Assembly: GCA_019694835.1 (NCBI GenBank)
Contig: JAIBBE010000001.1
Span: 1 to 64,000 of the forward strand
DNA length: 64,000 nucleotides
Direction: 5' to 3'
Source of the DNA: Fimbriimonadaceae bacterium
Lineage (GTDB): Bacteria > Armatimonadota > Fimbriimonadia > Fimbriimonadales > Fimbriimonadaceae
A model generated the notes under the pieces. That model was not told the origin of the DNA. It was given only the letters and a program-made list of their open reading frames with translations, and searched no databases. The translations under genes were made by a program, and so were the position numbers. How positions within the stretch are numbered: the stretch's first letter is position 1; every line of letters starts with the position of its first letter. Positions 17,479 through 27,887 of this stretch are shown piece after piece.

Positions 17479-17502
17479 AGTTCGCGAAGGTAGGGACCGA
17501 GC

Positions 17503-18621
17503 ATGGACAGCATCTTGCAACAACTCAATCAAATCGCCACCGAGCGGGACATCCCGCGCGATGAGCTGGTGCGGGAACTCGAAGAGGCAATGGCCGTTGC
17601 CTACAAGAAATTCGTTCAAGCCGCAGGCGATGTCACGATGAGAATCGACTTCGGTGGGCCGCGTGGCTTCGACCTCTACGTGCGCAAAGAGGTCGTTGGA
17701 GAGGTCATGGACCCCTCGTACCAGGTCGCGATTGCCACTGCCAAACAGAAGAACCCAGGAGTCGAAATTGGGGACTTCGAAGAATATCTGGTCAATCCAG
17801 AGCGCTTCGGACGCATTGCAGCCACGACCTTCAAGCAGGTTATGAGCCAGAAGATGCGCGAGGCCGAGCATAGACAAGTCCACGACACCTTCAGCGAGAA
17901 ACTGAATGACGTGGTGAGCGGCACCGTCACTCGACGTGAGGACCCCATCGTCTATGTGCAGGTTAACAAGGTCGAAGCTGAACTTCCCAAGTGGGAGCAA
18001 GTGCCGACCGAGCGCTATCGAGTCAACGACCGAATTCGGGTTTACGTGCTTCGCGTGGAAGACTCGCGACGGGGCCTGAAGGTCATCGTCAGCCGTACTC
18101 ACCCGAACCTCTTACGAAAGCTGTTCGAACTCGAAGTACCCGAGATCGCCGACGGGATCGTGGTGATCCGCAGCGTCGCGCGCGAACCCGGGCAGCGAAG
18201 CAAGGTTGCGGTCGAGAGCACCGATGAGCGAGTCGACGCCGTCGGTGCCTGTGTCGGACCACGCGGCTCTCGTGTGCAAGCCATCGTAGATGAGTTGTTC
18301 GACGAAAAGATCGATATCGTGCCTTTCAGCGACGACCCGAAGACCCTGATTACGAATGCGCTGAGCCCGGCCAAAGTGAACTCGATCAAGCTCGACGAAG
18401 AAGCCAAGAGCGCCTACGTCATCGTGCCGGACAGCCAGCTCTCGCTCGCGATCGGAAAAGGCGGCCAAAACGTACGGCTTGCGGCACGACTGACTGAGTG
18501 GAAAATTGACATTCGCAGCGAAGCTCAAGCAGCGACCGAGAAGGCATCGAAGTCAAAGGCAGTGGAGGTGTCCGTCGAGCGGACCGAAGCAGCTGGCGTC
18601 ACCGAACCCAGTGAGGGGTAG
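17503..18621 (+). CDS. nusA: Transcription termination/antitermination factor NusA
   Basis: 372 residues. N-terminal RNAP-binding domain (~1-125; LEEAMAVAYKKF), S1 domain (~130-200; GTVTRREDPIVYVQV), KH1 (~210-280; VGACVGPRGSRVQAI, with the GxxG loop) and KH2 (~285-345; LAIGKGGQNVRLAARL). The C-terminal tail is short and lacks the acidic repeats of proteobacterial NusA. It controls pausing and termination and is the first gene of the conserved nusA-ylxR-infB cluster. The rimP gene usually found before nusA is absent here and replaced by a prepilin gene and hairpin. Confidence 0.96.
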   Translation: MDSILQQLNQIATERDIPRDELVRELEEAMAVAYKKFVQAAGDVTMRIDFGGPRGFDLYVRKEVVGEVMDPSYQVAIATAKQKNPGVEIGDFEEYLVNPERFGRIAATTFKQVMSQKMREAEHRQVHDTFSEKLNDVVSGTVTRREDPIVYVQVNKVEAELPKWEQVPTERYRVNDRIRVYVLRVEDSRRGLKVIVSRTHPNLLRKLFELEVPEIADGIVVIRSVAREPGQRSKVAVESTDERVDAVGACVGPRGSRVQAIVDELFDEKIDIVPFSDDPKTLITNALSPAKVNSIKLDEEAKSAYVIVPDSQLSLAIGKGGQNVRLAARLTEWKIDIRSEAQAATEKASKSKAVEVSVERTEAAGVTEPSEG

Positions 18622-18623
18622 CG

Positions 18624-18887
18624 ATGGCAACCGTGGGGCACGCCCCCCAAAGGACGTGCTACGGATGCCGTCGAAAAACGAATCAGCGGGATCTGATTCG
18701 CATTGGAATTGGACCTGCCGGAGCGGTGGTCGGTGGAAATTGGGGTCGGGGCGTCTACGTCTGCCCCAACGAGGCGTGCGTGACGAAGCTGTTGGACCGA
18801 GATCGTCTCGCTAAAGCACTCCGACAATCGGTGACCGGTGAAACGAAAGAAGCGATACAAAAAGATTTATGGGACAAACTGAGGTAA
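18624..18887 (+). CDS. ylxR: YlxR/RnpM RNA-binding protein
   Basis: 87 residues, starting 2 bp after nusA with GAGGGG just before the start. Motif RTCYGCRRKTNQRDLIRI is the family signature (R-x-C-x-x-C-R), followed by GGNWGRGVYVCPNEACV. Known members bind RNase P RNA and modulate tRNA processing. Its 3' end overlaps the infB frame by 19 bp, so the two are translationally linked. Confidence 0.93.
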   Translation: MATVGHAPQRTCYGCRRKTNQRDLIRIGIGPAGAVVGGNWGRGVYVCPNEACVTKLLDRDRLAKALRQSVTGETKEAIQKDLWDKLR

Positions 18888-20815
18888 AGAACATAGCGAT
18901 GCAGCATGAGATCGCCGAATTGGCTAAGAGGTACGGGCTGGTTCCCGGACAGGTCACGGGTGTGCTCCAAGATTTGGGCGTCGAGCACGATCTGACCCAT
19001 TTCGATGCCGAACCCGACGTGCTGGAATTGGTGGAAGCCTCGCTCGAAGAGCTTCGTGGCTCCAAGGATATTCCTATGCTCCCGGGCCGGACCCCGAGAG
19101 ACATTGCCGCCGCCCTCGGCCTGCCTCAGCCCGAAGTTCAAAAGACCCTGATGATGAAACTCAAGGTCATGGCCCAGCTGACCACGGCGCTCAAACCTGA
19201 TGTCGCCGAAAAACTCGCCGAGACATTTGGATATAAGATCACGTGGGTCGAAGGCGCGAAACCCAAACCGGCGACTCCGAAAATCAAGAAGCCGACAAAG
19301 ATCGAGGGAGCCCAGCCCAGGCCGCCCGTCGTCACGATTCTCGGGCACGTCGACCACGGCAAGACTTCTCTGCTCGACTACATCCGCAAGGCCAATGTCG
19401 CGGCGAAAGAGCACGGAGGCATTACCCAGCACATCGGTGCCTACCAAGTCGAGTTGCCCGAGGGCAAGATCACCTTTCTGGACACCCCCGGCCACGCCGC
19501 TTTTACCGCGATGCGCGCCCGTGGAGCCCAAGTCACCGACATTGCCATTCTCGTCGTCGCCGCGGATGACGGCATCATGCCCCAGACGATCGAAGCAATC
19601 AGTCACGTGAAGAACGCAGGTGTGCCGATGATCGTGGCCGTCAACAAGATCGACAAGCCCGATGCGAATGCGGATCGTGTGCTGTCTCAGCTTCCCGAAC
19701 ATGAAGTCATCCCAGAGGCCTTCGGCGGTCAGACGATCGTCTGCCCCGTTTCCGCCCATACCGGCGAAGGCGTGCCGCACCTGCTCGAAATGGTGCTGCT
19801 CCAAGCCGAAATCATGCAATTAACGGCGGACCCCAAAGGCACCCTCGAGGGGGTCGTCATCGAGGCAAAAGTCGACCGAGGTCGAGGCCCCGTCGCAACG
19901 ATCTTGGTCCAAAACGGGACCCTGAAGATTGGAGATGCGCTGGCCGTCGGCGACACCTTCGGCCGGATCAAGGCGATGACCGACTATCTGGGTGAGAACC
20001 TGAAGGAAGCAGGCCCCAGCACCCCGGTCGAGATCCTTGGGCTGAGCGACGTCCCCAACGCCGGTGATCACGTCGAGTGGCAGAAAGACGAGCGAAGCGC
20101 CCGGGAAATCGCTGAAGAGCGACAGGATAAGACTCGCATCGCCAATCTCACGACGTCGCGCAAAGTGATGTCGCTCGAAGCCCTTCGCGGCATGATTAAC
20201 GAGGGAGAGACCAAGGACCTGAACCTCGTGGTCAAGGCAGACGTACAAGGTTCCGTCGAAGCCGTGCGGGGCATGCTCGAGAAGATCGAAAACGAGGAAG
20301 TGAATGTAAGGGTCATCCACAGCGGTGTAGGCCCAATCACTGAGTCGGACATCCTGCTCGCCAGCGCCGCCGAAGCGATCTGTGTCGGATTCAACACCAG
20401 GGCCGAACCAGGTGCCAAGAAAGAAGCCGAGCGGGCAAAGGTCGAGATCCGAACGTACAATATCATCTACGAACTGATCGAGGACATCGAGGCGGCGGTG
20501 AAGGGCCTCCTCGCTCCCAAGTATGAAGAGGTCTACCAAGGCAAGGTCGAGATCCGTATGGTCTTCAACCTGTCACGGCAGGGCATCGTCGCCGGATCAC
20601 ACGTCACCGACGGCAAGATCACCCGAAACTCCAGCGTCCGCATCAAGCGCGGCAACGATCTCGTCTACGAAGGCAAGGTCGCCTCGCTGAGGAATGTCAA
20701 GCAAGACGTTCGTGAGATGATCGCCGGCCAGGACTGCGGTCTGCAGTTCGAGGACTTCACCGCCTTCAAAGAAGGCGATATCGTCGAAGCCTACGAGATG
20801 GTCAGGGTCAACTAG
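18869..20815 (+). CDS. infB: Translation initiation factor IF-2
   Basis: 648 residues from the ATG at 18869. A second ATG at 18899, behind GAGG, would remove ten residues and is an alternative. A short N-terminal IF2N-like domain ([17 protein letters not shown]) is followed by a second small domain and a Lys/Pro linker. The G domain has G1 GHVDHGKTS (~160), G3 DTPGH (~207) and G4 NKID (~261), followed by domains II, III and IV ending EAYEMVRVN. It places initiator tRNA on the 30S subunit and hydrolyses GTP on 70S formation. The N-terminus is short compared with many IF-2 proteins. rbfA is not next; a 22-bp inverted repeat follows. Confidence 0.97.
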   Translation: MGQTEVKNIAMQHEIAELAKRYGLVPGQVTGVLQDLGVEHDLTHFDAEPDVLELVEASLEELRGSKDIPMLPGRTPRDIAAALGLPQPEVQKTLMMKLKVMAQLTTALKPDVAEKLAETFGYKITWVEGAKPKPATPKIKKPTKIEGAQPRPPVVTILGHVDHGKTSLLDYIRKANVAAKEHGGITQHIGAYQVELPEGKITFLDTPGHAAFTAMRARGAQVTDIAILVVAADDGIMPQTIEAISHVKNAGVPMIVAVNKIDKPDANADRVLSQLPEHEVIPEAFGGQTIVCPVSAHTGEGVPHLLEMVLLQAEIMQLTADPKGTLEGVVIEAKVDRGRGPVATILVQNGTLKIGDALAVGDTFGRIKAMTDYLGENLKEAGPSTPVEILGLSDVPNAGDHVEWQKDERSAREIAEERQDKTRIANLTTSRKVMSLEALRGMINEGETKDLNLVVKADVQGSVEAVRGMLEKIENEEVNVRVIHSGVGPITESDILLASAAEAICVGFNTRAEPGAKKEAERAKVEIRTYNIIYELIEDIEAAVKGLLAPKYEEVYQGKVEIRMVFNLSRQGIVAGSHVTDGKITRNSSVRIKRGNDLVYEGKVASLRNVKQDVREMIAGQDCGLQFEDFTAFKEGDIVEAYEMVRVN

Positions 20816-20824
20816 GATCCGGCT

Positions 20825-20897
20825 GTACCGCTGGCATCCTGCCGGCACCGCCCTACGTAGAAACTGCACTGGGGGGCCGGCAGGATGCCAGCGGTAC
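20825..20897. repeat. 22-bp perfect inverted repeat between infB and htrA
   Basis: Left arm 20825-20846 (gtaccgctggcatcctgccg...) is exactly complementary to 20876-20897, with a 29-bp spacer. It lies between the convergent infB and htrA genes. No T-run follows on either strand, so it is better viewed as a REP/MITE-like palindromic element that may also stop transcription. Confidence 0.85.
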
Positions 20898-20962
20898 GAT
20901 CCGACGAACAAATCGGCTCGGTGACTACGTCACCCGGGCCGACTTGTTGCACCTTGCGGAAC

Positions 20963-22564
<1,602 letters not shown>

Positions 22565-22754
22565 AAAGTTCACCTTAGGATAAAGATTGGGCGGACCCAT
22601 TGTCCGCCTTACCGTTCCTGCTTGTAATTCTCCTGTTTTGTCATTCTACGACGACTCTCGTGTTCGTCGCGATCCAATTTTCGGTAACGCATCCAGCTTG
22701 GCAGAAAGTTCCGGGCTTGCCATTGGTCCTGCTTCCGTGCGGTAAAACGGCTTC

Positions 22755-24632
22755 ATGCTTGCTTCGATCCTCGCCCTCTCCCTTCAACCCGCCATTCAAG
22801 TATCGGGGGTTTTCTCCGATCACATGGTCCTTCAGCGCGAGCGCTGGGTACCGATTTGGGGCTGGGCGCCCCCCGGCGAACGGGTGTGGGCTGAAGGTTC
22901 ATGGGGCAGTTCAGCCGAAACCAAGGCCGACAAGTCCGGCAAGTGGTCTCTTAAGCTCCGTACGCGAGCCGCAGGTGGCCCGTTCCGCGTTTCAGTCGGT
23001 GGAATGGGCACGACCAAGACCTTCGAAGATGTCCTCGTTGGCGAAGTCTGGCTATGCGGCGGCCAATCGAATATGGAGTGGCCGGTCGGCAACATCGGCT
23101 ATCAGCCCCCTATCGAAGGCGCGGACTACGAGGTTGCCGCAGCGAACTACCCCAAGATTCGCCTCCTCCAAGTTCCCCGGGTCGGATCCGATGTTCCTTT
23201 GACCAACCTCAATCTCGCCTGGCAGACCTGCACTCCGGATACCGTCAAGACCTTCAGCGCGACCGGATTCCTCTTCGGCAAGAACCTGTTCCAGGTACTC
23301 AACGTCCCCATCGGGCTCATTTCATCGAACATCGGCGGCACCGAGGTCGAACTCTGGATGAAGCGCGACAAACTGCGCGCTGTTCCCGGTCTGGCAGAAC
23401 GCGTGGACCAAGCCGATCGGGATGCCGAGAACTACAAGAAGCAGATCGCGAAATGGAACGCCCTGAGCCGCGCGGGAGACACGATGAGGGTCCTGGAAGC
23501 GGGTTCCGCCAGCGGCTGGACGAAGATCGATGGCGCGAAGAGCTACGATCAGATCGGATTGGGCCAATTCGACGGCGTCGTGTGGTACCGCGCCGAATTC
23601 GACCTGGCTCAGGTGCCCGCCAATGCCACCCTTGACCTCGGAACCATTGACGATGAGGACCGGACCTTCGTCAACGGCGAATTCGTAGGAAGCATGTTTG
23701 GGTGGACGGTTGCGCGCAGCTACGCGATTCCCGCCTCGGTGCTGAGGAAGGGCCGAAACGTGGTCGTGGTAAAGGTGATCGACACGGCGGGCGGCGGCGG
23801 CTTTGGGGCAGGCTCGAAGCCCGTACTCCGAACGCCCAACGGAGATGTCACCCTCACCGGTTGGTCGTACACGCAAGGAGTCGCCCCCGGCCCGCTCCCT
23901 CCGCGACCCCGTGTCTACAGCACCCTCTATAACGGTATGATCGCGCCTTTGGCGCCCTATGCCATCCAGGGTGCGATTTGGTACCAGGGCGAGTCCAACG
24001 TCGGTCGAGCCGCCCAGTACGGCTACTCCTTCCCGGCGATGATCGAGAACTGGCGCGAGGACTTCCAAAACCCCCTCATGCCGTTCTACTTCGTGCAGAT
24101 CGCGCCGTTTACGCCCTATGGGAATGGTGGGGCGGCAGCTGAGCTGCGGGAGATGCAGCGCCAGACGTTGAAGCTGCGGCGAACGGGAATGGTGGTCACC
24201 ACCGATATCACGCCGAACCTGAACGACATTCACCCAGCCAAGAAGCGCGAGGTCGGCGAGCGTCTGGCGAAGTGGGCGCTGGCAAGGACCTACCACCAGA
24301 ACATCGAGCACAGCGGCCCGCTGCTCCGATCGGTGGTCTTTGATGGAGGCAAGGCAGTCCTCAGCTTCACTCATTCCGCTGGATTGGAGGCGCGCGGTGG
24401 GGACTTGCTTGGCTTTACGGTCGCTGGTGCTGATCGCGTGTTCCGACCGGCTTCGGCTCGGATTGACGGCGGCAAGATCGTCGTGTGGTCGGATCAGGTC
24501 AAGAAGCCAGCAGCAGTTCGCTATGGTTGGAGCAGCGCTCCGGTATTGAACTTGTTCAACTCCGCTGGGCTGCCAGCCTCGCCGTTCAGGACCGATACAT
24601 GGAAGATGGAGACGGCCGCGAATAGCTGGTAG
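22755..24632 (+). CDS. Sialate O-acetylesterase, secreted
   Basis: 625 residues with a signal peptide (MLASILALSLQPA). The mature start VSGVFSDHMVLQRE is the family's typical opening. The SGNH-type catalytic core shows Ser in GGQSNMEW (~106), a second conserved block IWYQGESNV (~409) and a late His in TPNLNDIHPAKK (~490). A beta-galactosidase-like jelly-roll domain (~245-375; LDLGTIDDEDRTFVNGEFVG) is inserted between them, as in other sialate esterases of Bacteroidota and Planctomycetota. It removes acetyl groups from sialic acids or from plant polysaccharides such as xylan. It stands alone, divergent from htrA. Confidence 0.9.
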   Translation: MLASILALSLQPAIQVSGVFSDHMVLQRERWVPIWGWAPPGERVWAEGSWGSSAETKADKSGKWSLKLRTRAAGGPFRVSVGGMGTTKTFEDVLVGEVWLCGGQSNMEWPVGNIGYQPPIEGADYEVAAANYPKIRLLQVPRVGSDVPLTNLNLAWQTCTPDTVKTFSATGFLFGKNLFQVLNVPIGLISSNIGGTEVELWMKRDKLRAVPGLAERVDQADRDAENYKKQIAKWNALSRAGDTMRVLEAGSASGWTKIDGAKSYDQIGLGQFDGVVWYRAEFDLAQVPANATLDLGTIDDEDRTFVNGEFVGSMFGWTVARSYAIPASVLRKGRNVVVVKVIDTAGGGGFGAGSKPVLRTPNGDVTLTGWSYTQGVAPGPLPPRPRVYSTLYNGMIAPLAPYAIQGAIWYQGESNVGRAAQYGYSFPAMIENWREDFQNPLMPFYFVQIAPFTPYGNGGAAAELREMQRQTLKLRRTGMVVTTDITPNLNDIHPAKKREVGERLAKWALARTYHQNIEHSGPLLRSVVFDGGKAVLSFTHSAGLEARGGDLLGFTVAGADRVFRPASARIDGGKIVVWSDQVKKPAAVRYGWSSAPVLNLFNSAGLPASPFRTDTWKMETAANSW

Positions 24633-24819
24633 CCGCGCGCCGTCGTCAAGGGAGCACTTTGAGGCTTGGGTGGCATGGGTCGGCGGAATTCTCAGGACTT
24701 CGATCAGGAGCAATCAAGACCCGTGCTTCTTCCCAACCGCGGGATGATGGAAGCACACTGCCGTCATTCTCGCTCGTTCGTCACGATTTCGTCACGGTAG
24801 CCCCCTTATACTGTTTGGC

Positions 24820-25317
24820 ATGCTTGCACCTCTGGCACTTGCCGCAATCGCCTGGTCGACACCGGCACTACCCGTGGCGAACTTCTCAGGAACGATCACG
24901 GTACAGGATTACGCCCTTGATCCAGTTGGACTCGGGTTCGCGATCGAGGTTCGGAACGTTGGCTCGACCGTTCCGCTCCAAACCGCTAACGTGACCCTTG
25001 GCGTCGGCGGGAGCTACTCGTTCTCGTTGACCGTCCCCGCGGGGACTTATGATGTTGCCGCCAAAGCACCGAATCGCTGGATGAGGAAGGTCGTTTCGTC
25101 GGTGGTTATCACGGGATCGGGCGGCTCGGCGAACTTCACGGTTCCAAATGGAGATGTCGACGGCGACAACGTGGTTGACATGCTGGACTACTCTCTAGTC
25201 AACTTCTATCTCGGCTCCACTTACAGCATCCCGGCCGACCTGGACGGAGACGAGGAGGTGTCAATCGCAGACTTCGCGATTGTCGCAAGCCAACTCTTCA
25301 TCCAAGGCGATCCGTAA
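24820..25317 (+). CDS. Secreted protein with dockerin-type calcium repeats
   Basis: 165 residues. A signal peptide (MLAPLALAAIAWSTPALP) is followed by a transthyretin/carboxypeptidase-regulatory-like beta domain (SGTITVQDYAL ... GGSYSFSLTVPAGTYDVAAKA). The C-terminus is a type I dockerin-like pair of loops: GDVDGDNVVDMLDYSLV (~113) and DLDGDEEVSIADFAIV (~145), each with DxDGDxxVxxxD calcium ligands. The same domain order occurs at the end of the larger protein at 46195-47493. In Fimbriimonas-type genomes such tails are common on secreted proteins without cellulosomes. The binding partner is unknown. Confidence 0.82.
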   Translation: MLAPLALAAIAWSTPALPVANFSGTITVQDYALDPVGLGFAIEVRNVGSTVPLQTANVTLGVGGSYSFSLTVPAGTYDVAAKAPNRWMRKVVSSVVITGSGGSANFTVPNGDVDGDNVVDMLDYSLVNFYLGSTYSIPADLDGDEEVSIADFAIVASQLFIQGDP

Positions 25318-25402
25318 TTTTTGTTGACGCCGTGGGACGCCCGCATACCTCGTCAACACACAGATTGCCCCATCATGAGTCCCGGGATTAGGGGGGAGAG
25401 CT

Positions 25403-25466
25403 CTAGCTGTAGCACACGCCGGCAAGGGCGTTCCACACGCAGGCACACAGGAGAGCACAAGGCAGT
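25403..25466 (-). pseudogene. Decayed duplicate of the tail of the CADD-like gene
   Basis: These 64 bp align without gaps to the last 64 bp of the CADD-like gene (25642 onward), both ending at the same TAG stop. They translate to CALLCACVWNALAGVCYS against CALLCASMWNALDGVYYN. Upstream similarity is lost, replaced by palindromic repeats. It is best read as the remnant of a former tandem copy. Confidence 0.72.
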
Positions 25467-25480
25467 AAGAGGCCGGGGTG

Positions 25481-25575
25481 ATGAGATTGAGCACCACCGT
25501 GCGACTGAATATCGAAAAGCTTCGGCGGTTGGCAGAGTCGGGGTGCACGATCCATCACCCCGACCACCCGGCAAT
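25481..25575. repeat. Degenerate palindromic repeat (CCGGGGTG...CACCCCGG family)
   Basis: gccggggtgatgagattgag and the hairpin CGGGGTG / CACCCCG around 25541-25563 resemble the better-preserved element at 35508-35585. It accounts for most of the otherwise gene-free 25318-25641 stretch together with the CADD remnant. Confidence 0.6.
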
Positions 25576-25641
25576 CTTCCGTGCAGCGCCAATTTGCCCA
25601 TGTTGGATCGCTCAGATTGACGACCCTGGGAAGCAATCTTA

Positions 25642-26220
25642 CTAGTTGTAATAGACGCCGTCGAGCGCGTTCCACATAGAGGCGCACAGCAGGGCGCAGG
25701 CGGTCTTCGTTCGCGCGAATTCCTCGTCGCTCATGGCGGCGATGCGCTCTCGGAGAAGCTCAGCCTCGGCGATGTCGTCAGCATGAACCTTGAAGTACTC
25801 GCGTCCCTTTTCGCTCATCGCGTAGTGCTCCAGGAGGCCATCGAGCTTGCTGCGCGAAGTGTTGGGCTGCTGGGCCTCAAAGGCGTACAAGGCACCAGCG
25901 GCTTCGGCTTTCTGGGCAAAGAGGTTGTTCGCGGCAGTGACCAAGGTATCGGTCTGCGGTCGACCCGTCGCGGTCTTGAATCCGATTTCGGCTTTGAAGT
26001 CGTCCCACAGCTTCTCGTGGAATCGCTCTTCCTCGGCGTAGTGATCTTCGCCAATCGTTTCCCAGCCCTTCGCAATGGTGCCGACGAACTGGCCGTACTC
26101 GCCTGCATAGTCGACGAGTTTTTCCGTAGGCAATGTGCCCATCCGCCAATCCTGATAGAACGGGTGCTTGTTCAAATCGAACTGAGCGATGATCTGGTCG
26201 AGTTCCTGAGTGCGAGTCAT
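25642..26220 (-). CDS. CADD/TenA-like iron-containing redox enzyme family protein
   Basis: 192 residues from ATG at 26220; a TTG start ten codons upstream is possible. All-helical haem-oxygenase-like fold. Recognisable blocks are HPFYQDWRMGTLPTEKLVDYAGEYGQFV (N-terminal helices), EERFHEKLWDDF (~70), AGALYAFEAQQP (~115) and YFKVHADDIAEAEL (~155). This pattern is closest to the CADD family, linked in Chlamydia and Nitrosomonas to p-aminobenzoate for folate. In that family the last helix normally gives a His-x3-Asp-x2-His set of metal ligands. Here only the first His is plain and no second His follows, so the metal site may be altered. A decayed tail copy lies just downstream. Confidence 0.75.
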   Translation of the reverse strand: MTRTQELDQIIAQFDLNKHPFYQDWRMGTLPTEKLVDYAGEYGQFVGTIAKGWETIGEDHYAEEERFHEKLWDDFKAEIGFKTATGRPQTDTLVTAANNLFAQKAEAAGALYAFEAQQPNTSRSKLDGLLEHYAMSEKGREYFKVHADDIAEAELLRERIAAMSDEEFARTKTACALLCASMWNALDGVYYN

Positions 26221-26330
26221 AGCGCCAACAGGATACCGCAGGACTGCCAAGAGGGTCCAAATCCTCCGCCAAACAACCCATCATTCCTAACAGGGCCGCG
26301 CGTCCATCGCCGCCATAATCAGGAACCAGC

Positions 26331-27293
26331 ATGAAGCGAATCGGAGTGATCACGAGCGGGGGCGATGCGCCGGGAATGAATGCGGCCATCCGTGGCGTAG
26401 TGCGCGCGGCGATCGACCGGGGCGCGGAGGTCGTCGGCTTTCTTCACGGCTATCGCGGCATCATCGGCAACGAGGTTCTGGAACTCGATTCCAAGGCGGT
26501 CGGCGGCATCATCAGCCACGGAGGCACCGTTCTGCGCACCGCCCGCAGCAAAGACTTTATGACCATCGAGGGCCGAACCCAGGCGATGGACGTACTGAAG
26601 GAGAATGGCGTCGAAGGCCTCGTGGTGATCGGTGGAGACGGATCGCTCACCGGCGCACGGATGCTTCACGAGGAATTCGATTTCCCCGTCCTCGGCGTCC
26701 CCGGGTCGATCGACAACGACATCTCAGGCAGCGACTTCTCGATTGGGTTCGACACGTCGGTCAACACAGCGCTGGACGCGATCGACAAGGTTCGCGACAC
26801 CGCATACAGTCACGAGCGGGTGTTCGTCATCGAAGTCATGGGTCGTCGGAATGGGTTCATCGCCGTCGACGTGGGCCTCGCGAGCGGCGCTGAAGCCGTC
26901 ATCATCCCCGAAATCCCGTACTCAATCCTCGAAATCTGCGACAACCTTCGCGCCATGCGCCAGAAGGGCAAGCGAAGCTCGATTATCGTGGTTGCCGAGG
27001 GTGCGGCACGTGCGCATGACATCAAGGAATTCGTTCAGAAGAACACCGGCTTCGAAGCCCGCTACCTCGTGCTCGGCCACATGCAGCGCGGCGGGTCGCC
27101 GACCGCCTTCGACCGCGTTCTTGCTCTTCGGCTGGGTGCCCATGCGGCCAATCGATTGCTCAGCGGGTTCAGTGGCGAGATGGTCGGAGTCGACGGCAAC
27201 AAACTCGTGGCGCATCCGCTGAGCTACGTCTTGAGCACCGAGCGCAACATCGATCCCGAAAGGCTGCTGTTGGTCGATGTAATGGCGAGGTAG
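26331..27293 (+). CDS. pfkA: ATP-dependent 6-phosphofructokinase
   Basis: 320 residues, AGGA 7 bp upstream of the ATG, the standard bacterial PfkA length. GVITSGGDAPGMNAAIRGVV at the start binds ATP. GGDGSLTGA (~103) and the catalytic loop PGSIDNDISGSD (~124), with Asp-Asn-Asp as the acid/base segment, follow. EVMGRRNGFIA (~165) and GHMQRGGSPTAFDR (~245) are further family blocks. The Gly after GGDGS matches ATP-dependent rather than PPi-dependent enzymes. Commits fructose 6-phosphate to glycolysis. A 16-bp inverted repeat follows immediately. Confidence 0.96.
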   Translation: MKRIGVITSGGDAPGMNAAIRGVVRAAIDRGAEVVGFLHGYRGIIGNEVLELDSKAVGGIISHGGTVLRTARSKDFMTIEGRTQAMDVLKENGVEGLVVIGGDGSLTGARMLHEEFDFPVLGVPGSIDNDISGSDFSIGFDTSVNTALDAIDKVRDTAYSHERVFVIEVMGRRNGFIAVDVGLASGAEAVIIPEIPYSILEICDNLRAMRQKGKRSSIIVVAEGAARAHDIKEFVQKNTGFEARYLVLGHMQRGGSPTAFDRVLALRLGAHAANRLLSGFSGEMVGVDGNKLVAHPLSYVLSTERNIDPERLLLVDVMAR

Positions 27294-27295
27294 AG

Positions 27296-27344
27296 ATCGG
27301 ACAACATCGGACGTATCAGTCAGATCGGTCCGATGTTGTCCGAT
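27296..27344. terminator. 16-bp perfect inverted repeat after pfkA
   Basis: atcggacaacatcgga (27296-27311) and its exact complement (27329-27344) with a 17-bp spacer. It starts 3 bp after the pfkA stop. There is no T-run, so it may be a factor-dependent terminator or mRNA-stabilising structure rather than an intrinsic one. Confidence 0.6.
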
Positions 27345-27398
27345 TGGACCGATTCCCTTACCTTGCAACGCCAAACCCCCAAAATCGGTCTACTAAGT

Positions 27399-27887
27399 AT
27401 GGAACTCGTCCGCTATCGACCCGGGGAAGCCATGCGCTGGCTCGAACTTGGTGCCCAGAACGAGCGCAAGAGCGCGGCCAAGAAGGGTCGGAGCCTCGTG
27501 CGACGCGAAGGACACCGGACGATTCAGCGAGACATCGGCGAAGCGGCAGGAGCCCTCATCGACATGGGGAAGAGCGCGTGGACGGACCTGATCGCGCTCC
27601 AAGCCAACGCCAGCGAGTACGTCTTCCACGACGACGCGTTCGAGATCGTTAAGGCCACCGGCGTCAAGCGAGTGCCCTACTCTGAGATCACGGGCCTGTA
27701 TCTAGACGGCGATCACCTGATTGTCGAACTAGAAAAAGGCAGCGTGACCATCAAGCCGCACGCCCACATCGTCGCCGGACGCGTCCGGGTTCCGATCGGC
27801 TGGTCGCGCAATGGCTTGGAGGTACCCTACGAGCTCATGATCGATGAGCTTTCAGCCCGTTGCGGCCGCGAGGTCGGGGAGCGTTGA
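27399..27887 (+). CDS. Hypothetical protein
   Basis: 162 residues from the ATG at 27399 (MELVRYRPGEAMRWLELGAQ); an upstream extension would overlap the inverted repeat. The N-terminal half is Lys/Arg-rich and helical. The C-terminal half is a beta-strand region (VKRVPYSEITGLYLDGDHLIVELEKGSVTIKP) that resembles a small PH-like or bPH-type domain. I do not recognise a named family. It overlaps nadC by 4 bp (TTGA), so it is probably co-translated with NAD biosynthesis. Confidence 0.72.
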   Translation: MELVRYRPGEAMRWLELGAQNERKSAAKKGRSLVRREGHRTIQRDIGEAAGALIDMGKSAWTDLIALQANASEYVFHDDAFEIVKATGVKRVPYSEITGLYLDGDHLIVELEKGSVTIKPHAHIVAGRVRVPIGWSRNGLEVPYELMIDELSARCGREVGER

